Source: Candidatus Omnitrophota bacterium
GTDB lineage: Bacteria; Omnitrophota; Gorgyraeia; JABMRG01
Length of the DNA stretch: 5,179 bases
Assembly: GCA_013202935.1 (NCBI GenBank)
Contig: JABMRG010000035.1
Span: 1-5,179, forward strand
Direction of reading: 5' to 3'
Shown here: in pieces, positions 4,408-5,179 of the stretch
Layout of the letters: each line of letters opens with the position of its first letter
Position numbering within the stretch: position 1 is the first letter of the stretch
The notes under the pieces: model-generated
What the model saw: the letters and a program-made list of their open reading frames with translations, nothing else
The model's database searches: none
Told to the model about the DNA's origin: nothing
Translations under genes and position numbers: made by a program

Positions 4408-5179
4408 ATGAAAAAATTTATCTATAAGAACAGAGATGTTATTATAGTTTCGCTTGTACTTATAGCGCTTCTTTGTATTGTTTTTAAGGATATTATTTTC
4501 TCTGACTATGTATTTGTAAGGCGCGATATAGCCCGCATCTTTTACCCTACCAGAAATTTTGTTGCGCAAGAACTTCAGGCAGGAAGGATTCCACTTTGGA
4601 ATCCCTATATCTTCTGCGGCATACCACTACTCGCAAATATTCACTCCTCTGTCTTCTATCCTTTGAGTGTAATATACTACTTTATGGATGTGGCAAAAGG
4701 CCTAAGCCTTTTTATAATATTCCATATCTTCTTAAGTGGCCTCTTTATGTATTTGTTCATGAAGTCACTAAACATATCAAAATCCGGTTCATTCTTAGCA
4801 GGCTTTAGCTTTGCCTTCAGCGGCTATATTATGGCTACTATAAATCTCATGAGCGTTCTTTGCTCAGTAGCCTGGTTTCCCCTTGTAATGCTATTGTTCA
4901 TAAAGGGGATAAAGGAACAAAAAACTACCTTTTCAATCTGGCTCGGTATTGTGCTTGTACTTATGTTCCTTGCAGGGGGCCCTACGATTACCATGGCTAC
5001 TCTTGCTATAATGTTTTTGAGTAGCAGCTATCTTGTGGTTGAGAGGTTTATTAAGACCAAGAATATAGACAGGTTTATCTTATATAATATTCTTATTTCT
5101 TCAGGGCTGTTTCTTCTTTTAACCGCTTTTCAAATTTTGCCCGCTATAGAATATTATGCAGGGACTACCAGGGCAAAAA
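4408..5179 (+). CDS. YfhO-family multi-pass membrane protein (5' part, runs off the window)
   Basis: An open frame runs from ATG 4408 (or ATG 4399, three codons earlier) to the window edge with no stop, giving 257 residues and the first base of the next codon. MKKFIYKNRD is followed by a membrane helix (about 11-31), then a loop with RRDIARIFYPTRNF (38-51) and GRIPLWNPYIFCGIPLLAN (59-77). That loop is the hallmark of YfhO-like proteins: an acidic residue, then 'G..PLWNP...G.PL.A'. More hydrophobic segments follow at about 80-94, 100-118, 127-147, 150-166, 177-210 and 224-246. Full-length relatives are much longer (roughly 700-900 residues), so most of the gene is missing. The family resembles GT-C glycosyltransferases and has been linked to cell-surface polymer glycosylation in Firmicutes; a role here is inferred. 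No Shine-Dalgarno sequence is visible, and the start lies right behind the terminator. Confidence 0.85.
   Translation, partial: MKKFIYKNRDVIIVSLVLIALLCIVFKDIIFSDYVFVRRDIARIFYPTRNFVAQELQAGRIPLWNPYIFCGIPLLANIHSSVFYPLSVIYYFMDVAKGLSLFIIFHIFLSGLFMYLFMKSLNISKSGSFLAGFSFAFSGYIMATINLMSVLCSVAWFPLVMLLFIKGIKEQKTTFSIWLGIVLVLMFLAGGPTITMATLAIMFLSSSYLVVERFIKTKNIDRFILYNILISSGLFLLLTAFQILPAIEYYAGTTRAK

Noticed and set aside
4695..4713. AAAAGGC-CTAA-GCCTTTT hairpin followed by T residues, terminator-like
   Set aside because: The stem is only 7 bp and mostly A-T, and it lies in the middle of the YfhO-like coding frame; probably chance.
4596..4808. 70-codon plus-strand open frame in the region after the terminator
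   Set aside because: It is out of frame with the uninterrupted YfhO-like frame, which carries clear family motifs through the same bases.
1..5179. CRISPR array, tRNA, rRNA, or riboswitch
   Set aside because: No regularly spaced direct repeats, no tRNA cloverleaf or rRNA-like segment, and no recognisable riboswitch core were seen on reading both strands.

Overview
The window is one tightly packed plus-strand cluster of type IV pilus / type II secretion (T4P/T2SS) genes, followed by a terminator and the 5' part of a large multi-pass membrane protein gene. Base composition is AT-leaning, with heavy use of ATA (Ile) and AGA/AGG (Arg) codons. Together with class III prepilins, a PilC/GspF platform protein and a YfhO-like protein, this suggests an uncultivated Gram-negative (diderm) bacterium. 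The overall look is like Omnitrophota or a neighbouring deep-branching phylum, but that placement is an impression and not something the sequence proves.

Layout: 1-32 may be the tail of an upstream gene. 37-91 is a 15-bp imperfect inverted repeat (GGGGACA type) lying just ahead of the first pilin gene. 102-959 is a PilX/GspK-like minor prepilin, 956-1717 a PilV/GspI-like minor prepilin, and 1714-2286 a PilW/GspJ-like minor prepilin. These three overlap by ATGA junctions. 2301-3512 is the inner-membrane platform protein PilC/GspF. 3509-3889 is a small GspG-like pseudopilin, again ATGA-coupled. 3907-4323 is a major-type pilin. A strong rho-independent terminator sits at 4353-4387, and a YfhO-family membrane protein starts at about 4408 and runs off the right edge.

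How they work together: the K-, I- and J-like prepilins correspond to the tip-initiating complex of a pilus or pseudopilus, PilC/GspF is the assembly platform, and the G-like and PilA-like proteins would form the shaft. The assembly ATPase, prepilin peptidase and secretin are not in the window. The YfhO-like protein may act in surface glycosylation, but nothing here ties it to the pilus except position.

The most interesting points are: (1) the K-like and I-like tip pilins carry recognisably similar beta-sandwich-like domains, inserted internally in one and appended after a Gly/Ser linker in the other, suggesting a decorated pilus tip; (2) a perfect 14-bp inverted repeat with a 7-nt loop lies inside the signal-helix codons of the I-like gene; (3) the GGGGACA palindrome abuts a prepilin with an unusually long leader and no ribosome binding site; (4) the G-like pseudopilin has Arg at mature position +1.
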